Part shown: positions 51,089 to 62,788 of the stretch, one piece after another
Layout: each line of letters begins with the position of its first letter
Position numbering within the stretch: the first letter of the stretch is position 1
Assembly: GCA_907165065.1 (NCBI GenBank)
Contig: OU015529.1
Coordinates: 12,840,554 to 12,904,553, forward strand
Direction: 5' to 3'
Origin: Caprimulgus europaeus
Lineage: Eukaryota; Chordata; Aves; Caprimulgiformes; Caprimulgidae
Length of the DNA: 64,000 nucleotides
Translations under genes and position numbers: made by a program
Notes under the pieces: generated by a model
Told to the model about the DNA's origin: nothing
Database searches by the model: none
Seen by the model: only the letters and a program-made list of their open reading frames with translations

Positions 51089-53410
51089 GAAATCCTGGAG
51101 CACAAATATGATCATGAGAGGAAGTTCAATTGGGAAAGAAAAAGTTGTTAGCTCAATAGTAATTTCATAGGAGAAAAACAGAACTCCACTAAATAAGCTT
51201 GATATATATTTTTTTCTTTTTATTAAATAAAATCACAAGTTTTGATCCAAAGGGGTCTGCTCTTTAGACTGATCTCAGCAGCTAGATAGGCTAGACTCCC
51301 TTAAAAGTTTGTTTGGTTTTGGTGCATCTAAGTGGCAGGTCTCATAGTAAGTACCCGAGAATTTGTGCCACATACAGAGATGATATTTCTCATACCTCAG
51401 AGAGTTCTAAGATATCTTGTAAAAGGCAGAACAAAAGCTGGACATGGCAGTGGAAGCCAGACAAATTCACTTTCATAACAAGCCTTGATTTTTGTTTTCA
51501 ATAGTCATGATAACTAATCATTTGCACAATTTACCATGCAACAAAGCAGATACTCCATCACTTGAAAATTTTAAATCAAGTCTGAACGTTTTTTTCCATG
51601 AGATATATTTACTAAGCTGGCAGCACCATGCTTCAGCAAGACAGGATAGGGGAGAAATTACTTGATGAAATTTGTTACTCTACATCATGAAGTAAAATCA
51701 CACAGACAATTCCTTCTGCCTATCAGACCCAACATCTTTCTTTAGTGGTATGCAGTAATAAGATTTCACTGTTGTTAAAATCTGCTTTAACCCATAACAT
51801 GTTTCTGGAGAGAGCCAGGAAGGTTCTCAAAGAAATAAGTCTGCTATAATCACTGAGGTAACATTTTGCTACCCACACACCAAAGATTGCTTGTGAATGC
51901 TTCTTTCTGCTTTTGCTCAGAGCTAATTTTTTGCAAAGATTTATGTTTCCATCACAACTGACAGCTGCTGCATCTTTTGTGATTTTACACACTTCTATAC
52001 CAAAGGACTCCATTTGATTTCTTTATTTTATTTTGCCTCTCTGTGTTCATCCTATTGGAATCCGATTTGTAATGTTACTTAAAAACCAGTGCCATTTCAA
52101 CTGGGAAAGATTCCTGCCCTTTTGAATATGTGTATTTATTTCCTTTAGATGTGGAATTACTGTTCCCACACAATAGTTGCCACAGAGCATAAAATTACTT
52201 CAATGCCAACTTAGCAATTGGAATTACACCCTTGTCATAATACTTTTAATTAGTCATTACTCATTGGAATGGAATCTTTTTTAATAGTTCTTTCACTTGA
52301 TGAGACTGATTTTCACTGGAAGAAAAAGCAGCTGTCCCTAGCCATGCTAAATGTGAGATTATGAGAAGCCATAGGGTTGTAGCCAGGATGTACAGTATGC
52401 TTTATCTCACTCTGCTTGGCAATAGCTCAGTGCTGCAGTCAGCACTGTATGGATTGCCCTGTACTATGTCTACAGAGTACCTAATAATCTGCAGTGAGTC
52501 ATAACAAGAGGCTTCTTATCATGATAGTTTTAAGATCAAATTTAGGAAATTCAACAGGGTTAATAAATCAGAGGGAAACATTCACCTCCTTGCAATAATA
52601 GTGTCGAGTCTATGTAGAGCTCCATTTTATGGTCTGAATTGAATTGTTATGAAGGGGTGAAGTGTAACACATTGTCACTCTTGATCGAGGATCTGAGCTC
52701 TGCATAGCAATTGAGCAAGTTGCTAGTTGTGACTTGACTGTCTCAGGCTAAATGCATGCCAGGAGGCAAACCTGGGAATGGTAGGTGCTCCCCTGTGGTT
52801 TTAGTCCTTGTATTCAGGCTCATATCAGTGAGCTTTACAGACCCCAAGAGGGAATGATGGCGGAGGAGCAATTACATCAGTCTTCGGACTCTTGCTATGA
52901 TGCAGTTGCCATGCTGAACGATCCTTCCTGGTCACAGCTCTGCTTAGCCTCTCTCCCACCTTGCAAGAGACATTGGCATGTCCACAGATTCCCTGTTTAG
53001 TGTCAAACATAATGTTTGTCTCTTTGCTCCAGGCTTTGTTTCTAGTCCCTCTTTCCCTTGCTCCCAGATCATCCATCCTGCTGAGGCAAACCCACCTCCA
53101 CTGGCTACTCTACTACCTTGGACATTTTCCCAGTCTGAGCCAGCACAGGAGGTTTAGGCAAACATGTTGGGGTTTTGGGGTGTTAAGCCACCACCAGTTA
53201 TGTCCCTTCTCATCCAAGGATGTAACAGCAGCCTTTGGCACCACTTCACCACTCTGAAAGGAATTTACTGGGTTTTTTTTCTGGTTCTCTGCTTCTGTGG
53301 AGATGTAGTGTTGGTGCTTTAAGAGCCAAAGATTCAGGCGGCTTTGGCCTTGAGCAATTAATTCCTGACCTTGAGAGAAAATAAAACAAAGTGCAAAAAC
53401 TAAGAAAGAA

Positions 53411-53985
53411 TGTGCATGAGACAAAAAAGGGGATTATTGTGTGCTGTAATCAGTAACCAGTCAGAAGTAAAAGCATGGCTTGTGAACAAGTAGAATTACA
53501 CAGTTATGCCAATTGTTTAGGTGCATGCTTGCAGCATGTATGATAATCAGTAACAAATCAAAAGTGAAAGTATGCCACGTGCTTGGGGCATGGAGAAGGA
53601 AAAAAGGATATATAAGCAGTGCAAAGCTTCAAGAAAGTGCTGATGCCTGATGCCTGAACACATCTTGGTGTAGGTTATTTCATCCATTGCAATGTAGAAG
53701 TAATCTCCTTAGGCTAATTCAACTCCAGCCCCACTTTACAAAGGGGAATAAGACACTAGAAGTGGAAGTTCATGTCACATTGACGGTCTGCAGTCAAATA
53801 TACAAGATGGAACTGTAAAAGCAAAATGTGCTTCCATCACTTTGCTTCTTTCACATAAATGTTCACACAACACTGGGCTACTTTTTGGCTCCCTGAAATA
53901 TGATGTTTGTACCTGCTGGTGGATAATAAACATCTCCAACCCTATAAAAGAAGAGTTGTCCTTGTCTCACTCCTACTCCAAGCAC
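53411..53985 (+). mobile_element. Candidate LTR-like promoter/poly(A) unit (unconfirmed)
   Basis: Seen: two diverged copies of an upstream block (AATCAGTAACCAGTCAGAAG near 53449 and AATCAGTAACAAATCAAAAG near 53545, about 96 bases apart), an E-box CACGTG at 53576-53581, TATATAA at 53608-53614, AATAAA at 53935-53940 and a GT/T-rich stretch (GTTGTCCTTGTCTCAC) about 15 bases later. That is the order of U3, TATA, R and poly(A) in an LTR. I could not find a target-site duplication, a primer-binding site or a match to a family I know, and the ends are guesses. It could instead be a chance grouping. Confidence 0.3.
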
Positions 53986-56287
53986 TTTACAAAAGCAATG
54001 CATTAGGCAACGGTAGTTCAACAACTGTCTAGTTAAACAAAATTACTATAAGTTTCTCTGCAATTTGAGGTCATGCAGTTTCCAGTCCATTCTGCTGAGG
54101 AAGGAATCCTGTCTAAAAGTCAGTGATGTTTGTTTCAGCATTATTTTGAGTTTGAAGTGCTGCTCTTCACTTCAGAATTTCCTGAAGATTAATGTTTACA
54201 TTCTGCAAGTCAGTGAATAACAGTGGATAATCCTGTCTTTGTTGGATTCAGAATTCATCACCAGAATCTGTTTTTCACTTTAGTTCCCCAAACTTGGTAA
54301 GGGTTATGGGATTAAGAAGACTATATGACAAAGCATCTGCTTCTGCTGTTCCCACCTAAATTTTGATCAGTTGGCCAACTTCAACTCAATTTGATGAGAC
54401 ATAGGAGTCTTACATTTAGCACTCCTACGAGCTGCAGTTCAAGAATACTCTCAAGGGACAATTATGTGGGCCCTGAACACCCACAGAAATCTGTTTTGTA
54501 CAGGTAGGTTTTTTTCATATCAAGCAGGGAAACCAAAGACATTCAAGCAGTCTAAAGGGAGACAGAGCTATTGGGTTGGGGAGGATGTGGGGTTGTAGAG
54601 GATGTAGGAGGAAATCCAACATAATACAAGCCAATACAAAGCTCATAGAAAAACAGATCTAATTAGGTCTATTGCTTATAGGAACAACTAGTTCATTACA
54701 AATGCTGGCTTCTGCAAAATTGCTTTTTCATTTTGGACAGTGTTATTAGTTACAACTATTTTCAATTTTCTGTTCAAGCAGGAAAGCCAAATGGAAACAA
54801 AACATTTTTTAATTTGTGTTAAATTTGCTAAACTAATGGAAAGTGTATTTCACATAAATACTTCTCAGATTTTCCTCTATGGAACTGATTTTATAGCCAA
54901 GCTACCTATCTCATGAACAGTCATTGCTGCTGAGATTTCTCCACATATTGCATTCTTTTAGTTAAGACAACTTAAATTTGGACATAGTCCAAACAAAAAT
55001 TAAACATTTCAAAGTGGAATTATGCTAAATAAATAAATAAATAGTATTGCTCCAGGAAAGAGGTTCCATACTTTGCCATTTCTTCCCAATTGGGATGAAA
55101 ACCTGAATCAAAACATTAGAATTAGTCTAGCTGTGATTTTACAGTTATTTAAAAGTCACATCTTTGTATCTGCCTATTTATATTTTCATAACCTACATCA
55201 ACCTCTTCAAATAAATCTCTTGATCTCAATTAATGAATGATGCCATCTTACAAGAGGAAATATCACAAAATGTGTTTCTGATGCAAACATTGGAAATCTT
55301 AGGCAATTTCATTTTGCTTCATTGGTGTTTGGATCAGGTTCATGGTATGTTTATCTAGCTTGAAAATGTTCCCAAGGTTGTGCTACCTGAATGAGAAATA
55401 AAGTAATTCAATTCCAGATATTATGTAGCTTAGCAGAAGAGGAAAAAAAAAAAAAAAATGAAGTCATGGTTTGGTTATGAATTTTTTGTTGGTTTTGCTG
55501 CTTTTTCTCAGTATAGAAGTAGTTAAAGCTTTCATCTCTTCTGAGCTAGCAGTTATGTGGATTAGATAATAGAAAGAATTTATTTGAATCAGTTCAATGA
55601 ATTTTGCCTTATTAGAAATTCATGCAAATTGTCAAGTTCTAAGCCCTCCCAAGATTGCCCTGTTTTTGGCTTTTTTTGAGAAGTGCGTAGAAAGGTTTTA
55701 TCCATAGACTGTTGGGTTCAGCTAATTACATTAACAGCTAATACGATTTCCTTGTTTATGCAGTTTGTACAGGAAGATGATTGTCTAATCCTTTAAGCAG
55801 TACATTTAATTTTGGTTTCTATTTCCAGTCTTTAAATTGTGTTAACTACTTCTAGTTTTCAAAGTAAATGCGGTTTAAATCTTAAATGTTTACTTCTGAG
55901 TATCTTCAAGGATGAAGCTGGTCTGGTTTAATTTCAGACAAAGAACATTTTTTCATGCCCATTGGCTCTAAGCTGGAGGGCAATGGGGAAAGCAGAGGAA
56001 GGGAACAAGAAAACTGCTTTTGTAAAGTAAGTTCAGGACTTCATCTGCAAAATTGCCACACTGGCTGGCTAAATTGTTCATTGCTACACTGCAGTCATTA
56101 TCACTAATTATCTGTCTGTCTGTCACATATGTCTAATCTGGCCATCCATCTTTATCTAAGTATTTTGAATTTGCATTTGGAAGTACATAATGAAATTATA
56201 CTTGGCCTAGCAAATCTGTGTACATTAATTACATTTCCTCTCTTTGGAAGCTATGTTTCTGTTGTATCTTTGAAATAATATTGGAAG
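53986..56287. other. Unannotated stretch
   Basis: No gene or transposon is recognised. An A run of 16 lies at 55443-55458. The segment at 55600-55810 has unique sequence with an octamer ATGCAAAT and a TAATTA core and is raised in the findings. Confidence 0.5.
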
Positions 56288-56292
56288 GAAAA

Positions 56293-56864
56293 GTTGTGAT
56301 GGGTTAACCCTGGCTGAATGCCAGGTCCCCACCAAGCCACTCTATCACTCCCCTCCCCAGCAGGATTAGGATGGGAGAAAATAAGATAGGGGAAAAGAAA
56401 AAAATAAAAAGAAATTGTGGATTGAGGTAAAGGCAGTTTAATAGAAATGCAAAGCAAAGCCACGTGTGGAAGCAAAAGAACAAAATATTTATTCTCTGCT
56501 TCTCATCAACAGACAATGCCTGGCTACTTCCCAGGAAGCGGGGCTTCAGAATGCATAGGGATTGCTCCAGAGGACAAATGTCATAAATTACAAATGTCAT
56601 AAATAACAAATAGCCTCCCTCCCCACTTAGTTCTCCTATCTTTTCTTTCTGAGCAGATGTCATATGGTATGGAATATCCCTTTGGTCAGTTTGGGTCAGC
56701 TGTTCTGGCCATGTCCCCTCCCAAGATCTTCTCCCCCAGCCTGTTTACTCAGCAGTAAAAAGAAACACCACTGGTATGTTATAAACACATTTCTAGCTAA
56801 TAATACAAAACACAGCAATATAAGGTCTATGGGGAAAATTAACTCTATCTCAGCCAGACCCAAT
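56293..56864 (-). mobile_element. Solo LTR of the same avian ERV family, antisense, decayed
   Basis: On the minus strand the element begins near the complement of AACTCTATCTCAGCC (56841-56855). It contains GGATATTCCATACCATATG (about 56667-56685), a family hallmark just upstream of the promoter. An ATTAAA poly(A) block is seen as TTTAAT at 56437-56442. It ends at the complement of GTTGTGATGGGTTAACC (56293). The TATA block expected after GACATCTGCTCAG is mutated. GAAAA at 56288-56292 and 56865-56869 may be the target-site duplication, but the terminal TG/CA dinucleotides are not clean. There is no internal viral sequence. Confidence 0.88.
56574..56611. repeat. 16-bp tandem inside the antisense LTR, about 2.4 copies
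   Basis: ACAAATGTCATAAATT at 56574-56589 is repeated at 56590-56605 with one change and begins a third time. It lies in what would be the transcribed leader part of the LTR and is probably a private duplication. Confidence 0.85.
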
Positions 56865-57799
56865 GAAAAATCTCGAGAAGCAGATAAATAAATGTCACTG
56901 CCTAAAATTGCATGCAGATAGCAGTGCCAGGCTAGACTTCTTTCTGTTTTCCTAGTTTTTATTAAAAAATAAAAAAAATAAATAAATCAGGGATGCTGAC
57001 AATTATCAGTATTGAAGGTCTGGAGCTTTGATGGGAATTAAACACCCTTTTTTCTTCTCAACTTCTTGTATTTCACCATTGACTTTTATTCAGATTCTAT
57101 GCATCCATTATAAAGATTTGTGCTGCAAGACAGCAGACTGTAGTGTCTCAGGGTATCATCACTCAAGAGGCAGTAGTACTCCATTCTCTATGACATTTCC
57201 CATGAGACTTCTGTAGAAGAAATTTCAGCCCATGATGCATTATTTCTAGACAATGCATGAAAGTTGACATTAAAAAAAAGTTATAATTTCTCCAGAAATC
57301 TACTTAATCTAGAAATCTGAATATCCCCTGGAAAGTTTGTAGGAAGAGTCTGTAAAAAAAACAGAAGTTTCTACTATTGCCTGAGTATGAAACTCAAGTG
57401 CAGATAAACCTACCACACACTAGATAACGTAATACTTCCAGATATTGGTAATGCAGACATCTATACTCGAGCTAGCTGAGGATCTACTTTAAGGACATGC
57501 TGTAAGGAGACATTAACAGAAACAGAGAGATTGGACTTCAGCTATTGATCCTGTTTTAGATGAGTTTGGTTAAATAACTTTGTTTATTTCCATTTCTACA
57601 GAAGAGAACTGGTGATGCCTCCTCTCTTTCGTTTATCTTGCATGCCTATCTAGGTTCATATCTTTGGTGGCTTAAATCAAGATTTTAACTCCTCAACTAA
57701 TTATTAAATTCTCATGGGATAAGAGAGGGAATTCTCAAGAGAAGATTCAAGTGAATAAATATGATGCTAATTTTTGAAGAAAAGAGCAGAAGTTACCCA
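56865..57799. other. Unannotated stretch
   Basis: No gene or repeat is recognised apart from an A-rich AAAT tract near 56964-56988. The last part may hold further, unrecognisable CR1 sequence leading into the ancient copy. Confidence 0.4.
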
Positions 57800-59112
57800 T
57801 CAGAATCTGTGCTGGGACTTCCATTATTTAATAATTTAATAAGTGATCTGGAAAAGTGAGAGAATAATGTTGGGGAATGTTTGTTGGCAATGAAGAATTT
57901 GGACAGACAAAACTAAGGTAACTAAAACTGGAGAAGAACAAGAAGAACTATAGAATATCTCATGATAATGAGACAATGATAAAACAGCCAATGAAAGCCA
58001 ACAGAAAATAATGTACCTGGGGACACTAATTCTAACTGTGTATATTTAGTGACAGGCTCAGCAGGAAGCTTCTGACCAATTGTCTTGGCTGTGGCACATC
58101 TGAGTGCCTTAAGCCTGCCCCCAGCTAATCTTATCATCCTCATTTCTATCAGTCAAAAAATGCTCTATGTTTTCTTATTTAATAGTAGAGTTTTTGTGAC
58201 TTTTTTAACTTCCAAGTATTCCATAGACCTGGGTCAGAGTACAGAAAAAAATAATTAAGACAGAAAAACCTACAAGAGGTAAATTCTAGTAGAGATGAAT
58301 GAACGCTTGTGGAAAGGGGTCATGAAGGGAATAGCAAAACAGATTTGCTGAAATGAAATTGTTCATAACTCAGCAAAAAGATTATGGAGTACATGTGGAC
58401 ATTTCCCTGAAAATATCAGATTTGTGTTAAAAAATATGGAGTAATTATTGAGAAAACTGTGGAGAGCTAAACAGAAAACCCTATTAAGCCACTGCATATA
58501 TCTATGGTGCACCATTATCCTGACTTCTGAGAGGAGCTCTTCTCATTCTATGTCAAAAAAGGGGCATTCTCAAAAAAGGAGAAAACAAAATGGCAACTTA
58601 ATCAGGAAAATTAGAATGACAACCATGCAAGGAGACTGTAAAAAGCCTGGAAATTTTCAGCTTCCAAGGCAGAGGACAGGGATCATGGGTATACACTCAA
58701 TTCTCCAAAATCACATATTATGTAAAGACTGAAAAACAGATAATGAATTGCTGTTTTCCACAGTCTAAGAGCAGAGGACGCATGGTATTATTATTGGGTG
58801 ACAGAACTTATAAAACTGGAAACAGAAGAACATTTCCCAACAACACTTAACTAAATTGTGGACCTTGTTAACATAGTATTTTGTAGGTGGTTAAATTATT
58901 GATGGATTAAAATAGAAGTTCAATAAGATATAACCTCACTGGTACCTGTTAAATTATTTAGTCAAGATATAATCTCTAGTTCAGTGCTGTCAGTAACTAG
59001 AGGGGTGTATCACAAATGTTATCAGAAGCATCCACCATCATCTACTGTTAGCAACCAAGAAAGAGACTGGTTGGGACTTTGCCTGGCCTAATGCAGCTAT
59101 TCTTATGTTGTG
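57800..59112 (+). mobile_element. Ancient amniote-type CR1 (L3-like) copy, heavily decayed
   Basis: Landmarks of the old CR1 lineage appear in the right order. They are GTGCTGGGACTTCC...AATAAGTGATCTGG (around the FADD region, 57810-57855), AATGTACCTGGGGACACTAA (58011-58030), GGAGTACATGTGGACATTTC (about 58387-58406), AAGCCACTGCATATATC...ATGGTGCACC (58487-58514), AGAATGACAACCATGCAAGG (about 58613), TGGAAATTTTCAGCTTCC (58649-58666) and the 3' end CTATTCTTATGTT (59097-59109). The reading frame is destroyed throughout, with many deletions. It is far older than the other CR1 copies here. An apparent insert splits it at about 58064-58368. Confidence 0.78.
58064..58368. other. Unrecognised insert of about 305 bp within the ancient CR1
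   Basis: CR1 similarity stops just after the GACAGGCTC block (58051-58059) and resumes at ACTCAGCAAAAAGATTATGG (58368-58387). The heptamer CTCAGCA occurs at 58057-58063 and again at 58369-58375, bracketing the segment like a target-site duplication. The interior matches no family I recognise, has no long open frame and no clear terminal inverted repeats. Confidence 0.45.
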
Positions 59113-62100
59113 TTTTTTTTTCTTATACCAGTACTGGAATTATCTTAGTCATTACTGCACTATATTCACAGAACATTGAGCACTATATCTGTGTCACAGT
59201 GGTAAGGCAGGTCATTATTTATCCATATGGTGTCATGTAAAATAAAGACATTGCAATGTAACTATCGACATGTGTTTTATAGAATTGTCACTGCCACCAT
59301 TTTACAGAATTGTCACTGCCACCAATTGAACATGTCATAGATGTTTTTTGTCTAGTGAAAGAATTAATGATATTAACATTTTATGTTATAGCCAGTAAGG
59401 AGTTTTCATATTTTCACTGTTTCAGAGGGGGAAACAGAAATAGGAAAACAAAATTTTCTCATTAACTCAATTTTCTGTCAGTAAAAACAGTTTAAATAAC
59501 TGTGAGCTAGTATTAAGAAATGCTATTCAGCGCTAGTTTAGTTTATTGCACCTTTGTTAATGATTTCCTGGCTGAGATAGTGAATCATATCTTGATATTC
59601 TTACATCTTTTTCTTACACACAAAAAAAGCTGGAATCATGCCAACCTACTTATCTCACTTGTAAGTCATTCTTCACTTGTCACTGAAGAAAGTAGCTATA
59701 GCAAACTTTTTTTACTGCTAGTCCTCTGAGGGAACTTGGCCTTACAGATGCAAAAAACAACAGGATGCAATCCTCTTCTCCACACAGCTCAAGAATGAAT
59801 GAGAACCATATTAGTTTTGTGGTTTTTAACCTGAACATTTCCATTACAGTGATGTACAACAGAAAACAGAGAAAACAGAAATGTGCTCATCTTCACAGAG
59901 GATCAGGCTGCTAGAATTCAGGCCCTAAGTTGTCCTGCTTGACTACAGAGAAGGTAAAGGAGTCATTTGCTTCATTCTTGCTAGCGATAGCTCACCAGCA
60001 AGGGAGAGCTGACTTTCAAGTTCCTGCCTCTGATAGTCATATTATAAAATCAGGATTTTGATGAGCCATAGTTTGTTGCAAAAGATAACACAGACAATTT
60101 ACGTCTTTGTAAGTACTTCGGGACACAGTGTAACACAACTCAAATGCACTAGCCAGTATTAAAAAGACAGAATAAGTGACACAATAATTCAGGATATTAC
60201 TTGGGTATATTACAGGTGTCATATCAAGGAGACCATATATTTACCTTTATTTCCAAACTCTTTTGACATGTGGTTGAAAAATAATATATTAGACTGGTCT
60301 TGAAACTCAGACTAAACAGTTCAATTGGACTTTATCAACACTCTTTTTCATATTCTTTTTAAATGGGCAAAAATTTCCCCTCATTTACAGTTGAGTATTG
60401 TCCTGTAACCTCTAGATACTGAATCTTCACTTTGGTATTTAAATTACTGAAAATTGTGTTGCATCTGTATGTAAATCATAAATTTGTAGCTGAAAAATAT
60501 GGTGCCAAGTTTGCAAATTCAGCTCAATAACTGTTTAAATTCAGGTTGTACTTTATGTTGTCTGCTTTCTCCTTACTACCTACATCACTAGCATGAATAT
60601 TGATGCAGAAAGGAAATTTATTAGAACTACTTGAGCAATTGTTGGGATTTTTCATCATTAAAATTATATCCAAACACAGTTTTAATTATTAATTATTTCT
60701 AAAGGTATTTTCTTTCACATAAAGATTGATTTGGGGATGAAGGGAAGAAGAGGAAATGTTGTGAGGGTTTTCATTGAAACTATAAAATTTTTAGCTAAAA
60801 AGTTGATTTGTTGGAAAACCAATAATCTATTTTGTTAAAAAGACATTTTTATTCAAAATCACTATGTTTTTATTGATCTGCTTCCATAGTTATATATCGT
60901 ATTTCAGTCCAGGGAAATGGTCTCTATAACACGTCATTACTTCAGGAATATGATATCTCTTCTGAACACAGGAAACAGGTTGATAAGGTTAGCTCTTCAC
61001 ATTACAATGAATAGCAAAGCTTTTGGCAACCTTTCCTCAATATCTGAAGAGCAAAATAAATAAATAAAAGACAAATTAAGATGTAGGCAGAATTAATGCC
61101 TGGATTTAAGACTGCTGATGAAAAAAGACTTGTGCTTCATTTGAACACATTTTCCTTGCAGACTTGTCCCTCAGTGACAGTCCTCTCTTAGTGTAAAGAG
61201 AGCAGGTTATAATTTTAAAGTGAAATTAGACTGGATATATACTGTAAATTTTAGTACTTTGCACAGGTTTAGATAAAATATACTATATGTGTCAACTTGA
61301 AAAAGCTATAGAATGTAATATTCAAAAAGCTATCTGTCCACCTGAATTGCTAATAAAAATTAAAATTTGTCTCATCATAGAAAATTGTTGGTGTCTCAAG
61401 ATGAAAATATATGCTAATTTACCTTTATTTGCAGGAACATTCTTGTAATTTCAAAAGGACTCATTGCCACAGCTAGTAAGTGCTACGTACATATTCTGAT
61501 CATGGCTTTATGCTCAGGGTAAAATGTTGCCCAGAACCAGACACTCTGATGCTCTTTTAAGGCTAAAAGGAATTCTATAGTCTGTGTAATAACAGCCCCC
61601 ATGTCAGAATCAAGCCCAAGGGACTGGCTGTGATTTAGCCGTCCACAAACAGCAGCTTTTTGCAACACCATGCAGAATTTCTCCACCAGGAAGAATTTAT
61701 CTTGTACAGAAGTCAGCTGAAAAGGGTAAATTTACCTTTGTCAGACTTGATGTTTAACTGAAAGGCCAATTATTTGCAAATACCTGTATTTGCTGGGAGA
61801 TGATGTTCAGGCAGAGAGAGCCATGGGGATGTGCAATCCACAGCTATGACAAGTGTTTCATCTCTGGCCTTGATCCTCAGGAACCATTACATGGTTCCAC
61901 CCAGTAATGACACAGGAATGCACTTCTATTCTGAGAAGTGTCAAGGTCTAAAGTTTTCTCTCAAAGAAGTGAATGACCTGCTAAAAGTAGTGTTAAACTT
62001 AAAAGAAATTTTACTTGCCCTGTCAAGTCTCTGGTCTCTGTAACCCATTCACTTCCAGGAATACCCATGACTGAACTCAGCAGATTAGTGTTTTTCTGAC

Positions 62101-62684
62101 TACAAAGATCATGACAGTGCCGTAACAGTACTTAGAGGAAGAACAACTGTATAAAAGCAGGATCAGTCAGCACAAATTCTGGCTCAGACCTGGGCTGAGC
62201 ATGCAGTATAGATGTACCTTTTCCATAAAACTATTCAGGCAGCCTCTGGCCTCAGTCCCAGGGCTGAATGACTGCCTGGTTCATCCTCATAAAATGTATA
62301 TGAAAACAGTCTCAGACAAAACTAAGATTCACGTAATCAGGAGATCCAAATTCTCCAGATGCTCTCAAAATTGCATCAAAATTACCTATTGAACAGTGTT
62401 GGAGACTTAAGTCCTCTTTTTATCCACTGAGCATACCATGTGCAGTCATCATTGCTACTAGCTTCTACTTGACACAGCATATTCAAGAAACAATTTTACT
62501 GAAACCATCTCAAAACAGTCATTTGTGTTTCAGAAGAATGTTATAAGCCATATAGACTTTCAAAAGACCTTGTAGAAAATACTATATTAAAACCACTGTT
62601 GATAGATTCATAGTAGGCAGCAATCTTTATCTTAAAAGTCTAAATAAAGATGGAAATATGCATATATATGTACATGGGTATATG
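59113..62684. other. Unannotated AT-rich stretch
   Basis: No gene or transposon is recognised. It contains a two-copy 25-bp tandem at 59281-59324 and a short AAAT tract at 61045-61062. Confidence 0.5.
59281..59324. repeat. Two-copy 25-bp tandem duplication
   Basis: AGAATTGTCACTGCCACCA recurs exactly at a 25-base spacing (59281 and 59306). It is a small recent duplication. Confidence 0.9.
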
Positions 62685-62788
62685 TGGTGCTGAGGGACAT
62701 GGTTTAGAGGTGGACTTGGCAATGTTAGGTTTACAGATGGACTTGACCTTAAAGGTCTTTTCCAACAAAAATGATTCTGTTATTCTAT
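62685..62788 (+). mobile_element. CR1 LINE 3'-end fragment
   Basis: It begins TGGTGCTGAGGGACATGG and continues GGTGGACTTGGCAATGTTAG. It ends in CTTAAAGGTCTTTTCCAAC and ATGATTCTGTTATTCTAT, the well-known terminus of one CR1 subfamily. Only about 104 bases remain, all 3' untranslated. It is the sense counterpart of the subfamily seen at 14.03 kb. Confidence 0.92.

Larger units (their letters stand above)
46037..53410. other. Long unannotated stretch
   Basis: No supported gene or transposon. It contains a TATATC microsatellite (47424-47466), an AAAAT/AAAT-rich tract (49703-49732) and a two-copy 22-bp tandem (51045-51088). Unique, TAATTA-bearing segments at about 50.75-50.93 and 52.19-52.74 kb are raised as possible conserved non-coding sequence. 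Confidence 0.5.

Noticed and set aside
53113-53424. 103-codon minus-strand open frame
   Set aside because: It overlaps another frame on the plus strand, has no recognised motif and runs into the promoter-like unit. It is most likely chance.
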